64,000 bases of DNA from Chrysomallon squamiferum (Eukaryota; Mollusca; Gastropoda; Neomphalida; Peltospiridae). The translations under genes were made by a program, and so were the position numbers. The notes under the pieces are model-generated. The model searched no databases and was not told the origin of the DNA. It saw only the letters and a list, made by a program, of their open reading frames with translations. Below, one piece after another: positions 25,357-38,020 of this stretch (positions within the stretch are counted from its first letter, which is position 1; each line of letters begins with the position of its first letter). The stretch lies in contig CM022667.1 of NCBI GenBank assembly GCA_012295275.1, positions 20,304,410-20,368,409 on the forward strand, in the 5' to 3' direction.

Positions 25357-27423
25357 TCACGTGTTGTCACATTGTGATCCCTGCACAAACAAACTAAACA
25401 CATTAACTAATAAAAACATTACAGTCGCTCCAATTGCTGATCCTATCTGTGTCACAATTCCACACCAAAGCAAACCTTTTTTGCCTCTCAAGTGTAGCAG
25501 TCCAGCAATTGATACCTTGGCATATGTCATAACGAAAACAACAAAAACCCATGCCATTATCTGTATATAAAAAAAACAATTTCATTATTCAACAACAGTT
25601 TAATACAAAATGGAATGATATAAATCTTTAATATCTGAGAAAGAAAATTAATTTATTTTAATGAACAGGCACTGAAGCAGTTATATTATTTTTTTTGTAA
25701 TTCATTTTTAACTACACTTTTGTTTATTTCTTGTTCAATAAATAATCCAGATGTTATATTGAAGATATTTTCTTATACAGAAAGAATGTCAAATATTATG
25801 TGTAAAATATAGACTGTGGATTATTTTATTTTGTAATGATAATATTGGACAGAGGAAATCTGTATAAGCTACCCTGAGAGCCTGACATAAAAGCAGATAC
25901 AGCACCTTTGATTATACCAGTTACATAGTAATACCTGTTTTAGTACAATGACTAGATCATAAAATGATATTCTGAGGCATAATTTAGGATCCACCATATC
26001 TCAAAAAACTATTTTCAGGACTGCATTTTCCAGCATATTAAATATTTTTTATTTCTAAATATTCCTAAACTATTTAAAAAAAAAAAAATAAAAAAAAAAA
26101 AAAAAAAAAAAAAAAATACTAATAAGCAATAAAAACAAATACCACGATTCCTAACTTTTAGTTAGAAATACTTACAGCCATTACATCACCTCCATTTTCT
26201 CGAGCTATAAGTGGAAAAGGACTCAATACTGCAAGGTACATACAAAATGCACCAACAGAGCTTCCAACCAATACCAGAACAAAAATGATCACAAGTGAGC
26301 GAGTTTGGTAGAAAAATGTTAGAAAACAAGCTAGAGGATTTGCCATATTTCCTAGATTGACAGCAAGATGATAGGCACTATTTCCATATGGCAGTACAGA
26401 AAATGTCTGGACAGTAGGCAGGACACCATTGGTCAGCCCATTGATCCACAGTGTGAGAAGAAGAAAACACACTGTAACACTCTGGCTATATGGCTCTTGA
26501 GGTAGGTTTAAGTCAGAGACAGTCACAATTGTCTGGTTGCTCTGATCTTCTGAAATGGAGGCTGTTTGCGGTTCAGTGACTTCTTCTTCCAACTGACCTA
26601 TTCTGTCTTCAGCGGAAGATGATAATGACTTGTAACGTCCAGTATTTATTTCTACATGCTTTGGATTTTCACTGGTTGTAACAATTTTTTCAAAGTCCTG
26701 AAAACCTTGCTCTTCTTTGCAGGATGGAAGATAATTCAGCAAAGTAAAAGCAATGCCACTCACAACCAACATACCAAACAGAAAAAAGAAAAATATTTCA
26801 GTGGAAAAATAAGGTTTTTCTTGCTCTGGAAACACCTTGTATTCTGTTACATTAATTACACTTCCATTCTTCAGGGTTTCATTATGGTACAGAGTCACAT
26901 TTACACACTTAATTCTTGATGCTCCTTGACCAAGAGCTACCACACTTGGCAAAAGACCACTGAATCCTTCTCCTATAAATAAGGCTGTTATGTACTGAGG
27001 TTTGAAGGCTGCCAAAAATGGCAAGAAAACAACAGATGATGTACAGTCAACAAGTGCCAGGAAGAAATTTAGTACCAAAAGGACGGTGCTGTGTTGAACT
27101 CCTGCAATATAAGTTGTTGTATCCCAGAAAAAAGCCAGAAGTAATGTTGATGCAGCTCCAACAAATATAATGACATATATCACTGGTACCTCCTTGATTT
27201 GTTTGTTGCATCTTAACTTGGCAACAGAAAACACTAGAGGTCCAATATTAGCTAACTGTATAATTATAACCATGTAGGAGGGCAAATTCCATTTCTCTGG
27301 CAAAATATTAACTAGAAAAGGCAATTCAGACCATAATCCATTAATATCTATCCATGATGAAATTCCCCAAATAATAACAAGGGTATAAACCAGCATATTA
27401 ATTTGACAACAGTTACTTCCCAT
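25357..27423 (-). CDS. SLC52A: Riboflavin transporter (SLC52A/RFVT family)
   Basis: Family members move riboflavin across the plasma membrane and have about eleven membrane segments. Two exons, 27423-26176 and 25560-25357, join in phase 0 for 483 residues (human 445-469). The start is the ATG at 27423-27421 (MGSNCC); the open frame runs upstream without another ATG. Family hallmarks: WIDINGLWSELP near residue 25, LPSYMVIIIQLANIGPL, FFLALVDCTSSVVFLPF, FIGEGFSGLLPS, and, after a hydrophilic central loop with acidic and Ser-rich sequence, LTNGVLPTVQTFS and YHLAVNLGNMANPLACF. Exon 2 supplies the last two hydrophobic segments and a short tail. Several N-glycosylation sequons lie in the loop before the central membrane segment. 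RFVT1, 2 and 3 cannot be told apart. Confidence 0.94.
26070..26117. repeat. Poly-A-rich tract in SLC52A intron
   Basis: A run of A interrupted by single T bases, about 60 bases beyond the exon 1 donor on the transcribed strand. Confidence 0.85.
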
Positions 27424-28061
27424 CTTTATAATCAGTAGATTATGAGAATACTTGAAAACCAAGCAGTAACTACATTTATTTATTTAATAACCTGATTATG
27501 GACTTCGGAATGTACTTTCTATTCTGACTGTGACACTCTTAAAACTGATAACGACCTGTCATGACAGTGACTATCAGTAGTTACAGATTAACGATTTTTT
27601 TTCATTTTGCCGACAATCTACACCATTCCGTCATTCATGATTAATATCTTATAACATTATATGATTACATTTTATAGCAGATGAAACAACGATAATGAAA
27701 TAAAATTATTGCTCCACATCGTACGCTATGCATAAAGTCCCCGCTACGACAGTGTTATATATATAAAGTCAACATTGTTATTTGGTCAAGGAGAACCCGT
27801 TACGTGTTACTGTTAATGTCAGAAAAGGATTTAGCAAACACGAACGACATGCTTTTATGATTTTTTTTTATTTAAAAAATATATATAGTGTAGTAGTTTT
27901 ATTTTAATGATAAAGAAGAAAAAAGTAATACAAAATTAAAAATAAAATAAAATAACAATTATCTTTACACCGGATGTTAAATTGCTGCAATAAGAAATCG
28001 TTAACTTCCGGTTCCGAAAACAAAGAAAATTATAGTATTATAGTTTAACTTAACCAAAAAA
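27424..28061. promoter_or_regulatory. Divergent promoter region, SLC52A / BRD7
   Basis: The two start codons point away from each other and lie 638 bases apart. An ETS/GABP-type element is visible at about 28002-28013 (AACTTCCGG, i.e. CCGGAAGTT on the minus strand), about 50 bases upstream of the BRD7 ATG. A weaker ETS-like ACCGGATGT lies at about 27969-27977. The ETS arrangement is typical of TATA-less housekeeping promoters. Function is inferred. Confidence 0.5.
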
Positions 28062-31000
28062 ATGGGAAAGAAGCACAAAAAACATAAATCTGAGAAAAGA
28101 TCTCAACCTGAAAATGAAGGTAAGTCTTGAAATATGAGATATATATTAAGAGATAATAAATTATATTTAGAAATTGAAATACCGACTGGTTTTAACTTAA
28201 AATGTTTCAATACTGAATTAATACAATTATATGAATATTCAGAAATATGAGAATAACTCTGAATAAGTATGTTACAATGTAGTATACTATAACTACGTTA
28301 TATTACAAATCAGAATTCAGCTGACGTTATTTTTATTAATATACCTGTCACTTGTATTAGGAACGTGCAGAGGGCTATCCCGACAATGCCGTTTTTTCGT
28401 GGCTTCGGTGCAATTATTTACCGGTGTTTTCTTGATAAGACGTATTTTTGATTTTTCAAATCCGTCAGTTTTTCATGTGATTCAATCGGTTATAAACTGT
28501 TGCTGAAATCGACCGAACAAAATACATAATTAATGATTTACATCGGTCAACCTACGGTTTTTGTTCAAAGTTAAATACATTTATTACTGTACCGTTGTAC
28601 GTTGTATAACAAATACATGTTATAACATTTCAACAAGAAACTGACGAAATTTTAGTCAGTTTTATAATTTTGAAGTTAGATTTTGAACTTGTGAACTGAG
28701 TTGCTGTAGTTCCGATGGAGCATCAAGGCGAACGAAATTCAGTGAAAATACTTAACTAACTTTTCACTCGGAATCGAATACATTATATTTTCATCAAAAG
28801 TTATAGAACATATATAATAAGACCAAAATAACATTTTAGATAATATATGCTGTAAATTTCACTATCTTCTTGCTTGCCATTCATTCATTTGTGATCAGAT
28901 AGTTTTGTGCCGACACGCATTGTCAGTCGTAAATCTAGGTCACGTAATCAATATGACGTCATTGGATGATGTCCATATTTACAAAACAATTTGTGATTAC
29001 TGTTGCTTCTTCTAAAGAATATTTATTTGACTGTCCTAAATGTATAGCTGATAGCTCAGTATAATAATTATACAGAAACTTTCATTTGATTATCTTTAAA
29101 ATTAAAGGACATACAGGACATTTTTTGCTTGTATTTTGATAATCTTGGTGTCATTTTGTTATTTGTTTAGTGCTCATTATAAATGAAATTTTTGGACGTT
29201 TGACCAGGTTAATATTATTTTGTAATAAACATTAGTTTGAATTAAAAAGAAAATCATTTTTATATTTGTTTATTTCACTGAATTTTCCTGTTCTGCCAGT
29301 GTCAGCATACAGAGTAAGGAAATAAACCATATTTTTAATTATCATTTCTCTCTCATTCTTTCCATTCAACTATTATGCTTGTAATTTGGATAAATTATTT
29401 TAATGAAAGTTAGGAACATGAAATATATATATATATATTTATGATTACAGGATATTTGAATGAGCCCATTTACAAAAAAGAGAAGTATGAAAAACCATTG
29501 AAACTAGTGCTGAAAGTGGGTGGAACACAATCAGAGACAATAAAGGATATATACACTCATTCTCCACATGAAGAACGCAAACACAGACACCATAAAAAAA
29601 AGAAAAAGAAGAAAGATAAGGATAAGGATCGACACAGACATTCAGATGTAAGTTATCATTATTATTTAAAAATAAATTTTAAAGAATAGAAAGTAAAATA
29701 ATGGGTTCTATTCATATTAATTCAACTATATCATTATTAAGGTCAGTCATAATATTTGAAAAATAGTTTCTACTTTTGAACTAAGATACATTTCAGTCTT
29801 CTACATTATTCATTGTTAATACAAAATTTTGAACAGTCAGTGTGAATAAGATTACCCAAAAATTAAATACAGAATTTTAACTTCCAGTATCTATACAACA
29901 GAATTACTTCTACTTTGAATTTATTATTTTAATAACACTTAACAGATTTTGCATCTTAGTGATAAATTTTCTTCTTTATGTACAGTCAACACTTTTTTTT
30001 TTAAAATGAATGATGTAAGTCTAAATAACAGAACTGTTTGTTAACTGAAGGAAAGTGGTCATAAACACAGGATAAAACATGCAGAACCTGATGAAGTTGA
30101 AGATACTCCGCATCGTGAACTGCATATTAAACCTGTGGTGGTTACCTGGTGGCAGATAAAGAAGAGGAATCAATGGACACTACAGAGTCTGTGGAACGTC
30201 CTAAACCAGTACACAGTATGTACAGGAATCAAGATGGAGACAGCCATGCAGCTCTAAAGGAATGTCTTTTGTACTTACACAGGACTTTGCAAAAGCAAGT
30301 TTCTAAAACTCTGAACTGTCTTTCTGCTAAGTGTAGGGATCTTGTAATTTTTTAATGATACTGTTTAGGATTTCTGAGGGGATAATCATTTTGATTGTTT
30401 TTCAGAATTGTTTAGAGATTTTAGTGTAGGAGAATTCTTTTAACTGTTTCTCTGGAAGAATTTTTATGATTACTATCATCGTCTTTTGAGCAAATGAATT
30501 ATTCTTAGTTTGTATATAATATATATAATATAAATATAGACAGTTAAAATGATTCAAATGAATAGTCAATTGTTTTTTATCTATAAATTAGAATGCTTTT
30601 ATTTATATTTTCAGGAAGGATGTCAATGGTTTCTTTGCATTTCCTGTCACTGATGCCATTGCACCGGGCTATTCCAGTATTATCCACTATGCCATGGATT
30701 TCAGCACACTGTATCAGAAAATTGAAAATGATGAGTTCAGAGGGGTTATGGATTTCAAAGTAAGAATGTCGGACTCATTCACTCATATTAATTTATATAC
30801 AGTAACCTCTCTTTATAACTCCAGCCACCCAGTGTGTTTGAAATGTCATTACATTCAAGATTTTGATGTGCAAAGTAAAAATAATTTTACTTTAGAAATA
30901 ACAGGGCATTTACAAAAATTCAAAATAACCATTCTTAAACTGAAATACATATTGTGATACATGTAAAAGAAAACACAGATTTGCAAAAAGCATATTAAAA

Positions 31001-34000
31001 TTTGTTATTATACCATTTTAGAAGAAATATTTACAGTTTTAAAAACATTATGCTGGAAACTAACTACAAATTAGTTTTATTTTATTTTATTTGTTATTTC
31101 AGAAAGACTTTGTTACAATGTGCAACAATGCTGTCACCTATAATCGCCCTGAAACTATTTATTATAAGGAAGCAAAAACTTTTGCATTCTGGCCTCAAAT
31201 TGATGAGCAAGGTATTAAATGGTGTTTTTAATTTAGTTCTTTTTATATTAATACAGACTAAAAGTGACATGTAGAAACTAGAATTGAATAAAAACATTTA
31301 TTTATAACATTAATAAATGGCAAACATATTTGAAGTATCATGTTTTATTTTTGTTTTATAAAGTTTTCATGTGTTATTCTTGTTTTATAAAGTTTTCATG
31401 TTCTAATCACTGTGTTTTCAAAGGAAAAGCTGATGAACATGAAGAAGACCTTGCCATTCATGGCCAGCGTGACGAATGAAGAATTAGGAATTGATGACAA
31501 TGTTGCAGCTCCTGCTGAGATGGTAGCCATCATAGATGAGGAAGAGCAGAGAATGAAAGAATTAAAAAGACTTCAAAAGGTTAAAAATAGGTGAGATTTT
31601 TTGGAGACATTGAAGTACATCAATACAATATGTTTCAAAAGGTTTTAAACTATTGTATTTTTTTAAACAAATACATTATAATTTTGTCATTTTCTGTTTA
31701 GCACTGATTTAAGAAATTCAAAACAAAATTAACATATTCTTGGCATTTGTAACTTTAGAACTATTTAACATTAACACTTTTTCAGAATATTACAAATATG
31801 ATTTGAAGTAATGTATTTAATTATCACAATAAATAACACCAAAATGGTTTAACATTCATTTTTTCTTTCCTGCAGTTACATTCTTTTTAAAAAATTTTTT
31901 TTAATTATTACTATTATTTTTTTTTATTAATCTAAAGTCTAAGTCGCTTTGAGGCTATTCCTGATAACCTGACAGCAGACGAAATCTTAGCTCAGGCACA
32001 AGCAGCAGCCAGAGAGGCGAAGGAAGAGTTAACTCTCAGAAAACCACAGTGTCAGGTGAGATTTGTATCAGTGATTTATTATTTTAAATAGAAACAAATA
32101 TTTTTATTGATAATAAACCATCATTTCTAAAGGCCAAGAAGACATGAAAATATTTGTGTTCTGTTAGTTCTTGAGATGTTTAAAATGCCATGAAAAATGG
32201 ATAATCATGATTTTTATTATGATGTTATCAAAATGTTAGTTTTCAAAATGACTTAGTTCTGAGTTCTGGAATGTTAAATTTTTCATTCTTTTTTTTTTTT
32301 CAAGTTTGGTTTCCTAAACAGAAAATCTGATGGATCAACTACAATGTCAATACTCAATCCAGACAATGATGGAATAGGTTTGTAGTATTTTGTCTCTAGC
32401 TTTGACTAAATCATCTTTAACTTAGATCTATTACAGTAGACAAGTTACTCTTTATGTTCAATTTATTGCTGCATATAGAAATAATTAAAAACTGAAATTC
32501 ATAATTAAGACAAATAAATATAATTGTAATTTAGAAATTTCGATTATTACCTATAGTCTGTTCAGACTGAATAGCTAAGCTTGGTATTTGGAGTTTTTCT
32601 TGCTTCAATACAAAATAAAATAATTCTGAATTAAATGAAAATATCCTGAAGATTAAACAATAATTTTTGAAATGTTTATTTTAAATGGGATTTTTTGATA
32701 ACTGGTTTAGATAATTGGGAAACATGCTGTATAATTGTAACTTTAATGCATTCTTTTATGCTTAGTTGGAGAAAATGAGAAGATTGTGTCCTTAGGTGAA
32801 CTCACTGGCAAAGTAAGCATGGGAACCGGTTCTATAGCTGGTTTCAAGGAGGATAAGAGAAATAAAGTTTCTTTAGGTAAATATTAATTTTAGTATGTTT
32901 TTTTTCTTACAGTTAATTTACAAATTCCCTGTTACATTCATGGATAACTACATTGTATATATTACACAGGAAACATACTAATTTAAAACACTCATAGATG
33001 CATGCACTGAAACATGCGTGCAAACACACACATGATAACCTAGTATGTTGAGTTGAAACAGTAATTATCAGAAATAATAACATTAAATACATTTTTGTCA
33101 TGGAAATCACTGTTTTCAAAATGAATTATTCCAGTGACATACCTCAACTATGGACCGTTCAGCAGCTATGCTCCCCAGTATGATGCTTCTTTTGCCAATG
33201 TGAGCAAAGAGGAATCGGATATTTTGCTTTCTGCCTATGGTGATGAAACTGGAATACAGTATGCTAAAAGGTAGATATAAAAAAAATGGCTGCCATTCAT
33301 GATGACATCATTAATTTTATTTATCACTGATTATTTAATCTGAAATGTTTGGCAATTCTGATTGGATGGGTCTAGTAGGAAATAACTTGTTCTTTTTCAT
33401 TAGATCAGAGAAATCTTTTAGATTGAAAAATGTATTCTGGGGCTTTGATAATCAGACAAGGGGAACTAGCTGTGTCAGATGCATTGTACCCAGCTTTCTA
33501 AAATCTATAAATATGTTTGCAATCTTAACTGAGTTGATTTTAATGTTACAGTAACAGTTTTAAGAACTTTTGAAATTAATATTAAGATTAAAATATATTA
33601 AATTTTTTTGAAAATTTATTTCAGTGTTTCACATTTTGTGAAAGATGCTGATGAATATGCTATAAAAATGGTTGACAATCTCTTGGATATTCTAACAAGA
33701 GGGGAACATTCCAAATCAAAACAGATTATTGCACAGGTAGATAGATATACTTTCTTTATACAAATTACAATGCATTAAAATAAGCTTATAATTATATGCA
33801 ATAAAAATGATAACACAAATTTTTTTATTATTTTTTTTTTATATACTTAGTTTATGATACCTTTCCTTTGCAAATTTATGTCAACTTGCATACATTTTTA
33901 TTTTAAATACTCATTAGTCAGATTTTTCTAGTTTTTACTTTTCTTTAAAAATAAAATAAAATTATATAACCTTAACCTTTCAGAGAAAACTTTTAGAGGA

Positions 34001-35343
34001 AGAAAGAAAAACTCAAGATAATAATAAAACGGTTTGTTTGTTTCCCATTAACATATTACTGAATATTAAATTTATAAACAAATGTTTTGTTTTTAATTTA
34101 ATCACTGAATTATGAATGTTTTAGAATAGCTGTATTGAACCCTTTTGTAACTTTTTATGTATGATTTGTTCTTAAATATTTATTAAAGTTGAAGAATAAG
34201 TTGGATACATCATTAAGTAAAACATTCTTTAAAATAAGTTCCATTTCTCTGCAGTATGAAATGTCAGATGGTTTATGAAAGTCATAAAATAAATTTTAAA
34301 AGCCCTGTGTTTTTACAATTGTATTACATTTTTAAACTACTACATGAAAATTGTATAAATTGAATTACATCCAACTTTCAGGTTTCTAAAGATGATGTTG
34401 AAAATACACCAAAAGGTAAAATTTGATTCTTATTAAACTATTTAGTGAATTCAGATATTTAAAACATTAATGTGTAGAATTTAAAGCTGTTTGCAAAAGT
34501 TACTGCAAAGTTAATCATTTGTAACAAATAGTACTGACTTAAAAATTCTTGATTGCTGAATTATTTCAATGGCTTGGGTTTACCACAAAAGAATTTCATT
34601 AGTTGTGTTTTAAAAGAAAACCTGAAATTTTAATTTTATTTGATATTTATGTTAATCATATAAAACAGCTATATTTTTAGATCTATATAGTCAAGGTATT
34701 TAGTACTTAGTGTATAAATACTAATAAATAGATTTTTTATTTAGATTCTATAGTGGATCCACTTCAACAAAGACTGGATCAAACTGCAGGTTTGATTCAG
34801 GATTTACAGCAGACTCAGTTAGAGCGACTCAGTGCTTGTCCTCCATCTCATCTAGGTCTTTTGCCTGGTCCCTCTGAGAAAGAATCACAATTAAGTAAGA
34901 TCACAACTTTAATTAAAATATTATTTCTATTTTTTTTTTTTTTTTTTAATTTTATAATTTTGAGTTTAAGTTAATTTTATTATTAGACATAATAGGTGCC
35001 TAACAGTAGTCTAAAACTAAAGTAACTGTTAGGATTTTCTGAAATATAATTAAAACATATATTATGGCTGAATATCACTCTCCTTATACTTTACATATAT
35101 ATTTGATAAAACATTGTAATATGAAATGTGTGTTTGTATTTCACAGAGGAAAGAGTCTCTAAGGAATTGCAAGCATTAGCAAAGGAAGCTGTACCCAGGG
35201 ATTTAATAAGTGTGACAGCAGTTAGACAGGCGATAGGAATAACTACTCAACCAGTTAACACAACCAGTCAGACAACTGAGACGCAACCAGCACCGGCTTT
35301 ACAAACTCTAGTTCAGAGTTCAGAACAACACAGCAGCCTCTAA
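28062..35343 (+). CDS. BRD7: Bromodomain protein BRD7/BRD9 (SWI/SNF subunit), with two frameshifts
   Basis: BRD7 and BRD9 read acetyl-lysine within PBAF and ncBAF chromatin remodellers. Fifteen exons: 28062-28119, 29451-29647, 30051-30294, 30615-30759, 31103-31211, 31424-31590, 31938-32055, 32305-32377, 32766-32876, 33135-33270, 33625-33736, 33984-34031, 34382-34415, 34745-34894 and 35147-35343. The corrected length is about 632-633 residues. Motifs in order: MGKKHKKHK; KPLKLVLKVGG; a Lys-rich stretch; the bromodomain from about residue 167 (GFFAFPVTDAIAPGYS, then NNAVTYNRPETIYY with the acetyl-lysine-contacting Asn near 229); DUF3512-type blocks (AGFKEDKRNKVS, LNYGPFSSYAP, LSAYGDETG); and a BRD7-like C-terminus (RLDQTAGLIQDLQQTQ). 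Intron 3 has a GC donor at 30295-30296. Exon 3 changes frame near 30130-30146, and exon 5 near 31174-31178; both flanks are conserved each time. Sequencing error is likelier than a pseudogene because splice sites and domains are intact. The BRD7/BRD9 orthology is not separated. Confidence 0.92.
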
Positions 35344-35538
35344 AAAAAAATCCAAAAAATCACATCTTTAAAAAAAAAAAAAAACCCATCAAGGAAGCAT
35401 TTTAAATTAAGCTTAATCAAGACCTTATTATGATTTTTGTTGTGCATTAACAGTACAACTGATGGCGAGACAGAATTAGTTATTGAATTTCAAATTTACC
35501 ACAAGAGTAGTTTGATAGAGAACTACACAGTATCTGTT

Positions 35539-35841
35539 GAAGTCTGCCATTTCTTTTACTTGTGGCAGACTGATTGTGGCATCAAAGGAAGGAGCATTTA
35601 ACAGGAACAGTGTGAACTCTGTTTATTCCTGTACAATAAGCACACACTGTCAGTGCAACCTTGTGTTGATACATTAAGGATGTATAATTTGAAGTCTGTT
35701 ATTTCTTTTACTTATGGCAGATAGACTGGCATCAGAAAGAGGGGCATTTAACAGCAACAGTGTGAATTCTGTTTATCACTGTACAATAAGCACACACTGC
35801 CAGTGCAACCTTGTGTTGATGCATTAAGGATGTATAATTTG
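35539..35841 (+). repeat. 152-bp tandem duplication with a conserved hairpin (BRD7 3' flank)
   Basis: Unit 1 (35539-35690) and unit 2 (35691-35841) are closely similar. In unit 1 AGTCTGCCA (35541-35549) can pair perfectly with TGGCAGACT (35563-35571) across a 13-base loop. In unit 2 the stem is seven pairs (35695-35701 with 35715-35721), with two C-to-T changes that become G-U wobble pairs in RNA. Confidence 0.85.
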
Positions 35842-36844
35842 AAAAAGCAGAAGTAAAAATCTTTTACTTTGTTTACTGATATGATTGCAAGAAGGAAGAA
35901 CAATAATTTTATAGACAGAAGGTAGATCTTAGTCAAACCAATAAGGTTGGTTTATTGATGGGCTAGCAAAATCAATTGTTTGACATCAATCCAATTGAGG
36001 AGTCCAAAAGATACAGTCAGTATTCTTTGATCATCTCAATTCAGAATATGGACTATTTCTTTATTTTTTATATACCTCCTTAAATTTGCAGTACAGTGAG
36101 AAAGCTGGCTTTTAAATTCATGTTTTCAGATGGTTGGCAGTTTATGTAATTAGATTAAAAAGGTTTTAAAACTTTATGTACAGATGTTTTCAAACATATC
36201 ATTCAAATAACTGATGTACAAAATTAATATAAATGTTTATGGTTAATATATTAGATATTTTGCAACCGGATACTGAATAATTCCAAGGAATTCAGCTGGA
36301 TTTATGAAAATGAACATAGATGAAACCACTGGTTTACGAAACATACAGAATTAAAATAACATCATTTTCAGTATTGATTGGCATTTTTAATGATAATTTT
36401 GTTTAAAATGGACTATGTGAAATGATAAAACCATAAAACATGAAAGTAAGTGAAGAGAGATCTGCTTCATTTTATAAACAAGTTACAATGAATACCATTA
36501 CAGCTCAAGTAAACCAGCCTCATTAAACTGGACGTTATGTGGAAATTAGAGGTGATTGACATATTATAGATTTCTTGCTTCTGATTAACTAATTTGAATA
36601 AAATATTTCCACAAATCATAAAGAATTGTCATATATATATGATAGGAGACTTGGCATGGGACACAGCTGAAATGAAGTGCCCAGAAAGATATAGCTTAAA
36701 ATCAGTCACCTGACCAACATACTAACACAAAATTAGAAGAAACAAAAAAACAGACAAGAAATAAGAATGTATTCTCATTTTATTTTTCATATATAACAGA
36801 ATTTTCAAACACTAAAACAGTGATAAACTGCTTTACTGACAAGA

Positions 36845-37065
36845 TACAAAAGTACCTTTACTAAAAATAACATCAAATGTACCATTACTAAAAATGACAT
36901 TTGTGTAAATAGTACTGTTACTAAAAAAAAAGACATCTGTGTAAATAGTACCGTTACTAAAAATGACATTTGTGTAAATAGTACCATTACAAAAAAAGAC
37001 ATTTGTGTAAATAGTACTACTACTAAACTGATGTGTGTAAAAAGAACTATTACTAAAAATGACTT
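36845..37065. repeat. 33-bp minisatellite, about six copies
   Basis: Tandem copies of a unit built from ACCATTACTAAAAATGACAT and TTGTGTAAATAGT, with drift and a partial copy at each end. Most copies keep a 33-bp period; the one near 36913 is longer because of an extended A run. Confidence 0.85.
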
Positions 37066-38020
37066 TTTTTTAATAAAATCTATCCAGAATGATGGGATCC
37101 ATTACATAATGAATTGCTATTAGGAATGATAACAGTATATAGTTAACAAAATGTTAAAAAACAAAATTAACTATTGGCATAATGCACTGCACAAAACTTG
37201 CATTTCAATTTTCTTCATGGCCATTCTATATAGTAGCCAAAAGTTAATGTAAATAAAATTCATTTCAACAAAAAAAGAAAGAAAAAACACACATAAAAAG
37301 CCGTCACCCAACAAAAAAATAGTTATAATTATTTTTAAAAAATCACAACCATGAAATTACAACATCGAATTCACATTTGGAATGGTATATAAACATACAT
37401 TTAATGTTTTGGAAATATATTTGTATAGAAAATGCAGAATAACAGAAAATAATTTTTATATCAATTAAAATCAGTATGTTGCTTCAATTTAATAAAGTAA
37501 TCTTATAAATTGTGTTGTATAAAGACACATTGCCTATATGTCACATTTGTTTCCACAGCAATATTTAAATAAAGAAATTTAAATTTAAGTTAAAAATGCA
37601 GGTCATAACTGCTATATATATATATATATATATCTCAAATTTATTCAGCTTTCAGAGCAATATCTATTTTTAAAATTTCTTTTAAACATTTAAGTGAATC
37701 TATTTAAATAAGCATGTATGTTGTTTGACAACTAGAGTAAACATACTTTTTCAGTAAATATTCAAGGCTACTTGTTTAGCAACACAAATTCATTACTGAT
37801 TTGACATAAAAAAATAAAGATCACTTAAAATTATATCATTTTATCAAAAGGCCAAGGATTAGTAAAATCATTTAATATTATTAATCTTGTTGAATAAGGT
37901 TAATATTTCTTTTATTTATAATTGGATTAGTCTACCCTGTATATAATTATATAGCTTAAATAGAAAAGTTAGTAATGAGGACTGGATAATGTAAATGAAT
38001 AGATAAATCACTGAACAAGT

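Larger units (their letters stand above)
35344..38020. other. Convergent intergenic region, BRD7 / TRIM gene
   Basis: Starts with the presumed BRD7 3' UTR, which holds a 152-bp tandem duplication (35539-35841). It continues with A+T-rich DNA, a 33-bp minisatellite (36845-37065) and a TA run (37612-37632), and ends in the 3' flank of the TRIM gene. The open frame at 36805-37002 is the minisatellite read in frame. No gene is recognised. Confidence 0.6.
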
